Of a stretch of 45,431 nt of DNA, positions 1 through 8,944 are shown one piece after another (positions within the stretch are counted from its first letter, which is position 1; each line of letters begins with the position of its first letter). The DNA lies in assembly GCA_017469115.1 (NCBI GenBank), contig JAFUGY010000105.1, positions 1-45,431 of the forward strand, given 5' to 3'. A program made the position numbers and the translations under genes. The stretch is from Oscillospiraceae bacterium (GTDB lineage: Bacteria > Bacillota > Clostridia > Oscillospirales > Oscillospiraceae). Under the pieces are notes generated by a model. That model did no database searches and was not told the DNA's origin. It was given only the letters and a program-made list of their open reading frames with translations.

Positions 1-2123
1 AGTTTTTTACGAGCAGGAACACTACAAATCAGATCCGCAATTAAATCCATGCGCTCAGTATTATCGTCTGAAGGGCCATTGAAAGGCGGCAGAGATTCCT
101 GATCAAACGCCTCCTGAATATTAAAGGCAATCGACTTCGGAGCAAAGCCGTATTCGGTGATGAAATAATCGAGGTGCCTGCCAAACAAAGCATTATTCTC
201 ATACCGCCTATTGATCGTAGAGCAGTAATCGCGGAGTAGCCATAGATTTTCATCGCTCAGTTCATTGTGGGCAAGATGCTCCAGCAGCGCTTCGAGGGTA
301 AACACTTTGATCCTCTTGCCACCGCCCCCCGGGTGCGGGACAAACTTCTCATGCTCCGTCACGCCAACAGCGTCAACGATATAGTAGCATTCTTTTGTGT
401 TTGCATTAGGCGTGACTTCGCGTAGCCGGTCATCATCAACAACACGGCAGCCACGGCCCTTCATCTGTGTGTAAAGCACGTCGGAATGAACGTCTTTCAT
501 GAAGAGAACGACTTCCAAAGGCTTAACATCGGTGCCTGTTGCAACTAGCGTGACTGTGACAGCAATGCGGAAATCCTTCTCCACCCTGAGATCACGGATC
601 AGACCATTTGAATCCTCTGCCGTATAAGTAATCTTCTGTACGAAGTGCTCGGGAACCACGCCATCTTCAAACTCCTCACCGAAGACGTCCTTTGCCACCT
701 GCACAATCTGTGTAGCATGGTTGTCATCCTTGGCAAATATGAGCGTCTTAGGGATATAGGCCCATTTCTTTTCCCGGTCAGGATACAGCTCTTCATAAAC
801 GGATTTTTTATATGCCTGCAACACCTCTCTGATCTGATCAGGATTGATTACCGAGCGATCTAGTGCATTTGGATCGTAATCCACGCGATGGTGGGCCTCA
901 TAGCTGGTTTCCTTTCCGGTCTTGCGGGCAGTCTCCGTAACCTTTGTACCAGCTTTAATTGCTCCGCCGTGTTCAGTAACCTCTGTCTTTATCCGATAAA
1001 CACGGGAAGGAACGTTGACTCCGTCTACGACAGAATTGTCATAGGTGTATTCTTCAATGATATTGTTGTTGAAAAATGCGTATGCTTCCGGTGTCGGGGT
1101 AGCAGTAAGCCCCAGCACATGAGCTCCGGAGAAATAATCAAGCACCGCTCTCCACTTGCCATAAATGGACCTGTGGCATTCGTCAACAATGATAAGTTGA
1201 AAGTAGTCAGGCGGCAATCTCAGATCATCACCGAGCTGCACAACATTAGTATCTTCCTTTTCCTCATCAGCCGTATTTTTTTCATCCTCGGCATCTTCAT
1301 CGTCATCGCTGGGGATGGGATTTCCAGTCAAAACAGCAAACAGCTTCTGAATAGTGGAAATAACAATGTCGGCCTTAATATCTTTATCCTGCCTCAGCCG
1401 CTTAATCTCATACAGAGAGCTCATTTCCTGCTGACCCTCAGTGCGATCGAAGGTGCTAAATTCGCTCTCAGTCTGCCTCGCCAGATTGTTCCTGTCTACC
1501 AAGAAAAGGATTCTTCTGGCCGGAGTGTAATTCAGAAGCCTGTAGCTTGCAAGACATGCAAGGTACGTTTTGCCGGAGCCTGTCGCCAGAATAGCGAGGC
1601 TCTTCTTATTCCCTTCTTTAATGGAATTCTCAAATTTGGTTTCTGCTCTGTACTGGCAGGCACGCAGACCGCGCATTTCAAGTCGCGGCAAGGCACCGTA
1701 TTCAGAGACCTGACCGATCAACTGCAGCATTTTTTTCGGGGAGTGCATTTCGGTTAGCTCAACATAGTCGCTATCCGGCTGCAGCATGTTTTTGAAATAA
1801 ATCTTCTTCCCGTTCGCAAGATACACCAAGGGAATCTGATTCGGGAACCACACTCCATACCAGCTCTGTGGATTGCAGGCGTAGTCCTCGGCCTGGGCCT
1901 GAACATCCTCCCCAAGCGGGTTCTCTTCACGCTTTGCCTCGACCACAGCGATGGCCTTGTCGTCCACAAAGAGCAAATAGTCACTTTCGGTATTGCCCTG
2001 CATAAGCGCTTCCTTCACAGCAGAAGCACTCCTCGGCACATACTCATCCCTTGAAACGATATCCCAGCCAGCGTTATGAAGTTGTTTGTCGATCTTGACT
2101 CTCGCCTTTTCCTCTGGCAGCAT
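1..2123 (-). CDS. hsdR: Type I restriction enzyme R subunit (HsdR), 3' end beyond window
   Basis: Open frame of 707 codons that runs off the left edge without a stop. The N-terminal nuclease domain shows D48 and E62-A63-K64, the D...EXK pattern of type I R subunits. A superfamily 2 helicase/translocase follows: ATGSGKT (about 180-186), DECH (314-317), GLTATPT (338-344), and a late QMKGRGCR motif VI. Family role: ATP-driven DNA translocation and cleavage of unmethylated DNA in complex with HsdM and HsdS, which would lie to the left if present. An acidic insert (about 273-292) precedes the DECH motif. The ATG at 2123 is chosen because an in-frame TGA lies two codons upstream and AAAGGGAT is suitably placed. 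The gene starts just inside foreign DNA that interrupts comEC, so it was probably acquired horizontally. The product class is clear; whether the system is complete cannot be seen. Confidence 0.9.
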   Translation of the reverse strand, partial: MLPEEKARVKIDKQLHNAGWDIVSRDEYVPRSASAVKEALMQGNTESDYLLFVDDKAIAVVEAKREENPLGEDVQAQAEDYACNPQSWYGVWFPNQIPLVYLANGKKIYFKNMLQPDSDYVELTEMHSPKKMLQLIGQVSEYGALPRLEMRGLRACQYRAETKFENSIKEGNKKSLAILATGSGKTYLACLASYRLLNYTPARRILFLVDRNNLARQTESEFSTFDRTEGQQEMSSLYEIKRLRQDKDIKADIVISTIQKLFAVLTGNPIPSDDDEDAEDEKNTADEEKEDTNVVQLGDDLRLPPDYFQLIIVDECHRSIYGKWRAVLDYFSGAHVLGLTATPTPEAYAFFNNNIIEEYTYDNSVVDGVNVPSRVYRIKTEVTEHGGAIKAGTKVTETARKTGKETSYEAHHRVDYDPNALDRSVINPDQIREVLQAYKKSVYEELYPDREKKWAYIPKTLIFAKDDNHATQIVQVAKDVFGEEFEDGVVPEHFVQKITYTAEDSNGLIRDLRVEKDFRIAVTVTLVATGTDVKPLEVVLFMKDVHSDVLYTQMKGRGCRVVDDDRLREVTPNANTKECYYIVDAVGVTEHEKFVPHPGGGGKRIKVFTLEALLEHLAHNELSDENLWLLRDYCSTINRRYENNALFGRHLDYFITEYGFAPKSIAFNIQEAFDQESLPPFNGPSDDNTERMDLIADLICSVPARKK

Positions 2124-2164
2124 GGCGTATCATCCCTTTCACGAGCTTATAATAATACTTGATT

Positions 2165-2193
2165 ATCATACCACAAAAGCGGTCCGAGCTCAA
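2165..2193 (-). promoter_or_regulatory. Likely hsdR promoter
   Basis: On the minus strand TTGAGC (2188-2193), a 17-base spacer and TATGAT (2165-2170) form a sigma-A-like promoter about 40 bases upstream of the hsdR start. Read from sequence only. Confidence 0.5.
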
Positions 2194-2202
2194 CATAAAA
2201 GC

Positions 2203-2241
2203 GGCAGATCGGACCAGCTTTTTCAGCCAATCTGACCTGCC
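2203..2241 (-). terminator. 16-bp imperfect hairpin upstream of hsdR
   Basis: Arms 2203-2218 and 2226-2241 surround a 7-base loop. In the minus-strand transcript 15 of 16 positions pair, counting G-U wobbles, with a single A-C mismatch. The run after the stem is GCTTTTATG, so the T tract is weak. It sits immediately upstream of the hsdR -35 box and may insulate hsdR from comEC transcription. It could instead be a structured end of a mobile element. Confidence 0.45.
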
Positions 2242-2253
2242 GTTATTATCAGG

Positions 2254-2301
2254 TTTACCCCACCTTTTGAGCTTGCCCAAAAAGTTTACCCCCGGGGTAA
2301 A
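2254..2301. repeat. TTTACCCC repeat with 17-bp perfect palindrome
   Basis: TTTACCCC occurs at 2254-2261 and 2285-2292. The second copy is followed by one C and the exact inverse GGGGTAAA (2294-2301), giving a perfect 17-base palindrome. Three copies of an 8-base word in 48 bases beside a gene-disrupting junction suggest a protein-binding array or a mobile-element end. I cannot name the element. Confidence 0.5.
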
Positions 2302-2324
2302 AATACAGGCTTTTCCTGCATTTT

Positions 2325-3173
2325 TCATATTAACTTTAGTCGGGTGAAGTGCAATTTCGACCTACATTCAAAGTACCAAGAGCCGAAAAGTGCCGTATTT
2401 ACGGGCTTTTTTGCCATAGTGTAAAAGCCCAACATTAGATAAAAGACGCCGGAAACCGCAACGATGTGCATGATGCCGGAGCGTGACATGGCAACTTCCA
2501 GCTCCGGAAGCTGATAGAACTCCGTCTTTTCGCCCAGCAGAAGGGACCGGACAAGAATCCGCTCCGTACCGGAAAAGAGCCGATCTATTTTCTGCAGGAG
2601 AACATGCCTGGTAACAGTCGGGAGAAAACGCAGGGAATGACTGACTGCTCCCAAAACAGGTTCACTTTTGCCGGATGCCGTAAGCTGGATGCCGGAAGCG
2701 AGATCCCCTTCATAGGGTTGGCCGTACCGCACATCGGCAGAGCGAAGGCGTGCTTCCACAATCACCACCTGTCCCGGCCGGGCTGAGGCAATGGTATAGG
2801 TCGGATCGTACAGGCGAACGCCGAGAGACGGCAATCCTTCGGTTGCAAGAATTCCGCGGGCGGATGCAGTTTGATCCGTAGAGCGCGGATAATCGGTCAG
2901 GACAACGGCGACAGGAAGCGTCTGTCCATCCAGGGCATGGGCTTTCTCCACCGTCTGAGCGGAATACAGGCAAAACCAGAAAAGGCCGAAGGACAGGCCA
3001 AAACAGGCGAGACGAACCGGCGCACAGAAACGCCTCTTTCGGAAGAAGCAGAACAGTATGCCAAGCAGAAAAAAAGCAATTGCGAAGATTTCAGCCGCGG
3101 CGAGATCCGGCAGAAAAGAAGCACAGAACACAGCCACAGAAAATGAAATTGACGCAATTGCCAGTATACGCAT
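2325..3173 (-). pseudogene. comEC: comEC/rec2 5' fragment, truncated by inserted DNA
   Basis: The frame encodes 282 residues. Residues 1-242 look like the N-terminus of ComEC, the membrane channel that takes up single-stranded DNA in competence: hydrophobic segments near 5-60, a DUF4131-like soluble part, then SRSGIMHIVAVSG, the conserved start of the Competence domain. Recognisable homology stops after AVSG (base 2448). The last 40 residues are unrelated and end at a TGA. Full ComEC is roughly 700-800 residues, so the rest of the channel and any metallo-beta-lactamase-like domain are missing here. The start has GGTGAGGTG upstream. DNA uptake through this copy should be lost. The remainder may lie beyond the left edge if an island has split the gene. 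Confidence 0.8.
2391..2411 (+). terminator. Candidate plus-strand intrinsic terminator near the comEC junction
   Basis: CCGTA-TT-TACGG (2393-2404) is followed on the plus strand by GC and six T residues. It faces rightward, against comEC, so it probably belongs to the inserted element and not to comEC. The stem is only 5-6 bp. Confidence 0.35.
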
Positions 3174-3186
3174 AACACCTCACCCA

Positions 3187-3286
3187 CCACCCTGAAGGGT
3201 GGTCCCCCCTCCCCATAAAGGGAGGGTAAAGATGAAAACTCTTAGCGAACCAGTCACTTCGTGACAGCTCTCTCTGAGAGAGAGCC
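3187..3286. repeat. REP-like cluster of four small hairpins (copy 1)
   Basis: This gap between the HIT gene and comEC holds CCACCCT-GA-AGGGTGG (3187-3202), CCCTCCC...GGGAGGG (3207-3226), GTCAC-TTC-GTGAC, and GCTCTCTC-TGA-GAGAGAGC. The last 36 bases (3251-3286) match 36952-36987 with three differences. Two of those are a compensating T-A to C-G change in the stem, so this is a dispersed structured repeat, not chance. Confidence 0.75.
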
Positions 3287-3310
3287 TTGATACAACTTAA
3301 CCAGCCTTTT

Positions 3311-3649
3311 TTAGAAGGATTCAGAGAGCTTTTTGCCGCCGAGGAGATGGAAATGGAGATGGAAGACCGTCTGTCCGCCGTCTTCTCCGCAGCAGTTGAT
3401 AATGCGATAGCCGTTGGTAAGACCTTCAGCCTTGGCAATCTTCGGGATGGCTTCGAAAATCTTAGCTACAGCGGCAGAATTCTCCTCCGAAATCTCATCG
3501 GCACAGGCAATATGAGCCTTCGGCACAACAAGCACGTGAACAGGAGCCTGCGGATTGATATCGCGAAATGCATAAACGAATTCATCTTCATAGACTTTGG
3601 TGGAGGGAATCTCCCCTGCAATAATCTTACAAAACAGACAATCGTTCAT
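3311..3649 (-). CDS. HIT (histidine triad) family nucleotide hydrolase
   Basis: A 112-residue protein of normal length for the Hint branch of the HIT superfamily. Near the N-terminus CLFCKIIAGEIPS is the usual start. The catalytic triad motif HLHFHLLGG lies near the C-terminus, and its central histidine is the nucleophile in this family. Known members hydrolyse purine nucleoside phosphoramidates and aminoacyl-adenylates. That fits its place 26 bases downstream of alaS, probably on the same transcript, although the link to AlaS is inference. A good RBS (AAAGGAG) precedes the ATG. Confidence 0.93.
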   Translation of the reverse strand: MNDCLFCKIIAGEIPSTKVYEDEFVYAFRDINPQAPVHVLVVPKAHIACADEISEENSAAVAKIFEAIPKIAKAEGLTNGYRIINCCGEDGGQTVFHLHFHLLGGKKLSESF

Positions 3650-3675
3650 TTGTTTTCTCCTTTCAGGTTTGGTGA

Positions 3676-6318
3676 TCAGTTGAGTTTGGAAGAGACGAAA
3701 GCTTCCAGAGCAGCAAGGGATTCATCCAGCTTGGAGAGGTCGGTGCCGCCGCCCATTGCGGAATCCGGTTTGCCGCCGCCTTTTCCGTTTGTAATGGCAG
3801 TGACGTGACGAATCACATCTCCGGCCTTGATCCCTGCCGAAACAGCATCAGCGCCGCATACACAGAGGTAAGAAATTTTTTCGCCGTTTACCGAGGCAAG
3901 AAGCGCAACAACGTCAGAGTCTTTATCACGCAAAACATCACCGAGGCTCCGGAGGGCTGCCGCATCGTTATCGGCAAGCTTGACGGTTGTGACATGGAGG
4001 GAACCGACGGTCTTTGCCTTATCCAGATACAGCTGTGCATTGCCGGATGACTCTTTTGCCTTGAACTGCTCGATCTGACGCTTCAGCTCACGGATTTCGG
4101 AAGCCTGCGCGTTGAGGCGTTCCGGCAGATCGGCAGGAGCTGCTTTAAACATGGCAGAAACCGTTGAGAGCAGTTCGGTATTCTCCTGCAGGAGAGCAAC
4201 CGTCTTTTTCCCGGTGAGGGCTTCCACTCTTCTGACGCCGGAAGCGACAGAAGCTTCGGACACGATGTGGAACGCTCCGACCTGAGCGGTGTTTGCAAGG
4301 TGCGTACCGCCGCAGAGCTCGGCACTGAATCCGCCCATTTTCACAACGCACACGGTGCTGCCGTACTTTTCGCCAAAGAGAGCCGTAGCGCCGGACTTTT
4401 TGGCATCTTCCAGAGACATGACATCCGTCGTCACATCTACACCGGAGAGAATATAGCCGTTGACAAGGTCTTCAATTTTGCGAAGATCTTCTTTGGAAAC
4501 AGCCGACATGTTCGTAAAGTCGAACCGGAGGGAATCCTCCTGTACGAGAGAACCAGCCTGATGGACATGATCGCCCAGAACGGCACGAAGAGCGCTCTGC
4601 AGCATATGAGTGGCACTGTGAGCACGGGCAATCGCGGCACGGCGCTGTTTATCGTAAGCGGAAACCACCGGATCACCGAGCTTGAGCGTACCGCCGAAGA
4701 GGTGCCCGTAATGCATGTATTTGCCGCCTTTATTGCGGATGACATTCGTCACGGTAAAGACAGCGTCCCCGCAGGTGATAAAGCCATGGTCGGCTTCCTG
4801 ACCGCCCATCTCAGCATAGAGCACTGTTTTGTCAAGAACGAGGATTCCGTCATCTCCGTCATACAGGTCGGATGCCTGTTCGCCTTCCGAGACAATGGCG
4901 AGGATTTTGCCCGCAGCCTGATCTGCTTCGTATCCGACAAACTGCGTGTCGGGGATCTCTTTGCCGAACTCAATACCGGCCCAGCCGAGGTCACCGAGGG
5001 CTTTGCGCGCTTCACGGGCACGGACGCGCTGTTCTTCCATCAGAGTATGGAAGCCGGCTTCATCCACCGTCATTCCCTCATCGGCACACATTTCAATGGT
5101 GAGATCGAGTGGGAAGCCAAACGTATCATACAGTTTGAACGCATCGGCACCGGAGAAAACAGACTCGTTTTTCTTTTTATGATCTTCCAGAAGGTCTTTG
5201 AAGATCGCCATACCGGCGTCAATCGTCCGGTTGAAGTTCTCCTCTTCGTGACGGATGACGGAGATGATATAATTCTCTTTCTCACGAAGTTCCGGATACT
5301 GGCATTCGTTTTCATGAACAACGGTATCCACGATTTTCCACAGGAACGCTTCATTGACGTTCAGGAGCTTTCCGTGGCGGGCAGCGCGCCGCATCAGACG
5401 ACGAAGCACATAGCCTCTCCCCTCGTTGGAAGGCAGAATGCCGTCACTGATCATGAAGACGGAAGAGCGGATATGGTCGGTAATCACGCGGAGGGAGACA
5501 TCGGTTTTATGATCCTTGCCGTAATAAGCGCCGGTGAGCTCGCTGACGCGGTTGGTAATATTCATCACCGTGTCTACATCAAAGAGAGAATTGACATTCT
5601 GGCAGACGCAGGCAAGACGCTCAAGGCCCATACCGGTATCGATATTCTTCTGCTTGAGCTCGGTATAGTTGTTATGCCCGTCGTTATCGAACTGAGAGAA
5701 CACGTTATTCCAGACTTCAATATAGCGGTCACAATCACAGCCTACCGTGCAGGTCGGTTTTCCGCAGCCAAATTCTTCTCCGCGATCATAATAGATCTCA
5801 GAGCAGGGGCCGCAGGGGCCTGCGCCATGCTCCCAGAAGTTATCCTCTTTTCCGAACCGGAAAATACGCTCGGGAGCGATGCCGATCTCTTTCTCCCAGA
5901 TTTCAAAGGCTTCGTCATCATCCTTGTATACAGAGGGATAAAGCCGGTCGGGTTCAAGACCAACCCATTCGGGAGAGGTAAGGAACTCCCAGCTCCAGGC
6001 AATGGCTTCATGCTTGAAGTAATCGCCGAAGGAGAAGTTACCGAGCATTTCAAAATAGGTGCCGTGACGAGCCGTCTTGCCGACATTTTCAATATCGCCG
6101 GTACGGATGCACTTCTGGCAAGTGCAGATCCGGTGACGGGGAGGCTCTTCTTCCCCGCGGAAATACGGCTTCATCGGCGTCATGCCGGCATTGATCAGCA
6201 GGACACTGGCGTCGTTCTGCGGAACGAGAGAAAAGCTGGGGAGGCGGAGATGCCCTTTGGTTTCAAAAAAGCTCAAAAACATCTCGCGCAGTTCATTCAG
6301 ACCATGATAAGGATGCAT
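3676..6318 (-). CDS. alaS: Alanyl-tRNA synthetase
   Basis: An 880-residue enzyme that charges tRNA-Ala. The class II catalytic core begins with FFETKGHLRLPS and LINAGMTPMKPYF. It continues through RICTCQKCIRTGDIENVG and FWEHGAGPCGPCSEIYYD. The second half has the editing domain, with AHSATHMLQ (HxxxH) and CGGTH zinc ligands that remove mischarged Ser and Gly. The C-terminal DHHA1 domain ends with GKGGGKPDSAMGGG. The start at 6318 has GGAGG seven bases upstream. A longer frame reaches 6363 but lacks an RBS and adds 15 non-family residues. The U32 gene ends 46 bases upstream and the HIT gene follows, suggesting one operon. Everything needed for activity appears intact. Confidence 0.98.
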   Translation of the reverse strand: MHPYHGLNELREMFLSFFETKGHLRLPSFSLVPQNDASVLLINAGMTPMKPYFRGEEEPPRHRICTCQKCIRTGDIENVGKTARHGTYFEMLGNFSFGDYFKHEAIAWSWEFLTSPEWVGLEPDRLYPSVYKDDDEAFEIWEKEIGIAPERIFRFGKEDNFWEHGAGPCGPCSEIYYDRGEEFGCGKPTCTVGCDCDRYIEVWNNVFSQFDNDGHNNYTELKQKNIDTGMGLERLACVCQNVNSLFDVDTVMNITNRVSELTGAYYGKDHKTDVSLRVITDHIRSSVFMISDGILPSNEGRGYVLRRLMRRAARHGKLLNVNEAFLWKIVDTVVHENECQYPELREKENYIISVIRHEEENFNRTIDAGMAIFKDLLEDHKKKNESVFSGADAFKLYDTFGFPLDLTIEMCADEGMTVDEAGFHTLMEEQRVRAREARKALGDLGWAGIEFGKEIPDTQFVGYEADQAAGKILAIVSEGEQASDLYDGDDGILVLDKTVLYAEMGGQEADHGFITCGDAVFTVTNVIRNKGGKYMHYGHLFGGTLKLGDPVVSAYDKQRRAAIARAHSATHMLQSALRAVLGDHVHQAGSLVQEDSLRFDFTNMSAVSKEDLRKIEDLVNGYILSGVDVTTDVMSLEDAKKSGATALFGEKYGSTVCVVKMGGFSAELCGGTHLANTAQVGAFHIVSEASVASGVRRVEALTGKKTVALLQENTELLSTVSAMFKAAPADLPERLNAQASEIRELKRQIEQFKAKESSGNAQLYLDKAKTVGSLHVTTVKLADNDAAALRSLGDVLRDKDSDVVALLASVNGEKISYLCVCGADAVSAGIKAGDVIRHVTAITNGKGGGKPDSAMGGGTDLSKLDESLAALEAFVSSKLN

Positions 6319-6363
6319 AAATTTTTCCTCCGGAAAAAAGAATTCATAATGGAATTGCCGCAA

Positions 6364-7596
6364 TTACTCTTTGGGTACTTTTCTGTTTTTGCGAATGATG
6401 GTATATGGCGGGACGGCGATGGGAAGCTTCATCCGAAAACGCATCATTGCCCGGTGCGTATCGGGAATTTCATTGCCGTCTTCATCCGTGAGAGAACCCG
6501 GCGTAAACCGGACGGGCGTGGTATCGGGATTCATCAGCTCCAGTTCCTCGCCGACGAAAAAGCGATTTCGCTGCGTGAGAAGAGCGTTTCCGCCTTCATC
6601 GCACTGTTCCACCACAGCAACGATATCCGCCGTCTGAGAATAGGAAGACGACCCGTAATGCTGCCCGGGATAACCGTAGAAAAAGCCGGTGCAATACGTC
6701 CGATGGCTGATTTTTTCCGTCTCCTCCACCCAAATCGGATCCAGCGGCTGACGAGCCATGGCTGCATCAATGGCATGCCGATAGGCATTGGTGATGATGG
6801 CAGTGTAATAGGCGCTTTTCATTCTGCCTTCAATCTTGAAGCTTTCAACGCCGGCATCCATCAGTTCCGGCAGATGCTCAATCATGCGAAGGTCATTGGA
6901 ATTGAGGATAAACGTGCCGTTATCTTCGGAGATCTCATAATATTCTCCGGGACGGGTTTCTTCCACGAGGTGGTACTTCCACCGACAGGGTTGCGCACAC
7001 TGGCCTCGATTGGCATCTCGGTCGGCAAGATAATTGGAAAGAAGGCAGCGACCGGAAAAAGAGACACACATCGCACCGTGGACAAATGCTTCCAGCCGCA
7101 AATCTTTCGGCGTGTGAGCACGGATTTTGCTGATTTCCTCCAGGGAAAGCTCTCTTGCCAAAACGACGGTATCGGCTCCCTGATCGTAAAGGTAACGGGC
7201 AGTAGCACTGTTGACTACGCCGAGCTGTGTGCTGACATGGCGGCTGACATTCGGCGCATATTTTGCAGCAAGGGAAAGCACTCCGAGATCTGCGATAATC
7301 AGCGCGTCCACTCCTGCAGACTGGAGAAATGCCAGATAGTCCGGCAGGCGCTCCAGTTCCTCTTCCCTCGGAAGCGTATTGCAGGTGACATAAACTTTCA
7401 CGCCGGCAGCATGCGCTGTCTGCACGCCGCGCAGAAGCGTATCATTATCAAAATTCGCGGCAGCAGCGCGCATTCCAAACTCCCGGCCTGCAAGATAAAC
7501 GGCATCAGCACCGTACCGCACGGCCATGACGAGGCGTTCATAATCACCCGCCGGAGAGAGCAATTCAGGAGGCTGTATGAGGGTGTGTGTTGGCAT
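6364..7596 (-). CDS. Peptidase U32 family protein, TrhP-like tRNA hydroxylation factor
   Basis: A 410-residue protein of the U32 'collagenase-like' family. It begins with PPELLSPAGDYERL and AVRYGADAVYLAG. The family centre is present (HGAMCVSFSGRCLLSNYL) with the cysteine-rich RGQCAQPCRW. A short barrel-like C-terminal domain follows. Characterised relatives (TrhP of E. coli, the YrrN/YrrO type of Bacillus) make 5-hydroxyuridine at tRNA position 34 with prephenate-derived chemistry; true protease activity is doubtful. Its position next to mltG matches the Bacillus yrr neighbourhood. The ATG at 7596 overlaps the mltG 3' end by 32 bases; an ATG at 7614 is also possible, and neither has a strong RBS. 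Family assignment is firm, substrate inferred. Confidence 0.88.
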   Translation of the reverse strand: MPTHTLIQPPELLSPAGDYERLVMAVRYGADAVYLAGREFGMRAAAANFDNDTLLRGVQTAHAAGVKVYVTCNTLPREEELERLPDYLAFLQSAGVDALIIADLGVLSLAAKYAPNVSRHVSTQLGVVNSATARYLYDQGADTVVLARELSLEEISKIRAHTPKDLRLEAFVHGAMCVSFSGRCLLSNYLADRDANRGQCAQPCRWKYHLVEETRPGEYYEISEDNGTFILNSNDLRMIEHLPELMDAGVESFKIEGRMKSAYYTAIITNAYRHAIDAAMARQPLDPIWVEETEKISHRTYCTGFFYGYPGQHYGSSSYSQTADIVAVVEQCDEGGNALLTQRNRFFVGEELELMNPDTTPVRFTPGSLTDEDGNEIPDTHRAMMRFRMKLPIAVPPYTIIRKNRKVPKE

Positions 7597-8932
7597 AGTT
7601 TGCAAACTCTTCATAAGTGGTAAAGAAATTGAGTTTATCGCTTTCCGGATCCGCATAAAAGTAATAATAATTACTCTCAGCCGGATTCAAAGCGGCATTG
7701 ATGGACGCAAGCCCCGGATTACAAATCGGTGTGGGAGGCAACCCGGGATTGAGATGCGTATTATAGGGGGAATTATCGGCAAGCATCTCGGCCGTCGGTT
7801 CCCCGTTATGATCCTGATAGAGATAAAGAATCGTGGAATCCATCCCAAGAGACATTCCGCTGACCAGACGGTTATAAATAACCGAGGCAACCAGAGGTCG
7901 ATCCTCATCCAGTTTGGCCTCTTTCTCAATGATGGAAGCGACGGAAACCACATCTTTCACGGTAATGCCCATTTTCTCCGTCTGGGAAAGCATATCGGCA
8001 TTATACTTGAGATAGAAGTTGTTGAGGAGCTTATTGATAGCGGAAGAAGCCTCCATATTCACATAGAACTGGTAAGTATCCGGGAATAGATAGCCTTCCA
8101 GACGGGATGCTCCGGCATATGTGGAAGCCTCCACAAAGTCATATTTGAAATTATATTCTGCAGCAGCTTTCACAAAGGCATCGTAGGAAGCAACTTTATT
8201 CTCTTCCAGACGAAGGAAAATATCACGCATGGTGAAGCCTTCCGGAATCGTCACATCCACGGTGACCATCGCGCCGGCACCTTCCCGCATATTCTGAACA
8301 AGAGCACGGTAATCATAGGATGATTTCAGCTCATACTCCCCCGGATCAAGCTTTGTATCGGCATTGGAAACCTTGCAGAATGCTTCGAAAAGCCAACGAT
8401 AATGCACGAGACCTTTCTGATAAAGAGCTTCACTGACATAAGAGAGGTCGGCATGGGTGACGGTTTTTTCCTCCAGCGTACCGTCTTCTTTTGTAACGAA
8501 TGCAGTTTCGGAGGTGAAAGCAGACGTCGGCAGATTGACAACCGCCGTAAAATTGTTCCGATTGAGAGCCATCACATCGCTGGCTGCCATCCATGCAAAA
8601 AAGGCGAGCGCTACGGAAAGGCAAAGCACAAAGAGAAAGTACATCAACCCTCCGAGGCAACCGGAACGCTGTTCCCGTTTTCTCACCTTGGATGGAGGCG
8701 TAGGCGGGATCTTTTTATCCTGCTTCCCCTTTACGGGAACGGGATCACGCACACGCCCGGAAGATTTCTTCGGAGAAAAACTCTCCTGCCAAGAAGAAGG
8801 CATCCCCTTTTCCGCCGAAACTGCTTCCATCAGGCGCGTGTTGTGCACCTCGTCAGGTAACGGATCCGCCGTTTCATTCAGGCGCGTGGCATCCTGAGAA
8901 AACATGTTCAGTTTATCTCTTTCATCGGGCAT
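7565..8932 (-). CDS. mltG: Endolytic murein transglycosylase MltG
   Basis: 455 residues. A cytoplasmic N-terminal tail of about 90 residues leads to one membrane helix (about 97-120). Extracellular parts follow: a LysM-like subdomain (TIPEGFTMRDIF) and the YceG catalytic domain. Family signatures are VASIIEKEAKLDEDRPLVA, which holds the catalytic glutamate, plus NRL, SLGMDSTILY and NTHLNPGLPPTPICNPG. MltG cleaves nascent glycan strands at the membrane and sets their length. A GGAGG six bases before the ATG supports this start. tmk lies 12 bases upstream, so the two are probably cotranscribed. No abnormal features. Confidence 0.95.
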   Translation of the reverse strand: MPDERDKLNMFSQDATRLNETADPLPDEVHNTRLMEAVSAEKGMPSSWQESFSPKKSSGRVRDPVPVKGKQDKKIPPTPPSKVRKREQRSGCLGGLMYFLFVLCLSVALAFFAWMAASDVMALNRNNFTAVVNLPTSAFTSETAFVTKEDGTLEEKTVTHADLSYVSEALYQKGLVHYRWLFEAFCKVSNADTKLDPGEYELKSSYDYRALVQNMREGAGAMVTVDVTIPEGFTMRDIFLRLEENKVASYDAFVKAAAEYNFKYDFVEASTYAGASRLEGYLFPDTYQFYVNMEASSAINKLLNNFYLKYNADMLSQTEKMGITVKDVVSVASIIEKEAKLDEDRPLVASVIYNRLVSGMSLGMDSTILYLYQDHNGEPTAEMLADNSPYNTHLNPGLPPTPICNPGLASINAALNPAESNYYYFYADPESDKLNFFTTYEEFANYANTHPHTAS

Positions 8933-8944
8933 GTCAATCCTCCG

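Noticed and set aside
2325-2381. ISL3-type terminal inverted repeat (AAGAGCC end)
   Set aside because: A seven-base match only, no transposase nearby and no second end visible.
4267-7623. Long plus-strand open frame opposite alaS and the U32 gene
   Set aside because: Antisense shadow of two strongly supported genes; no RBS, no recognisable domain.
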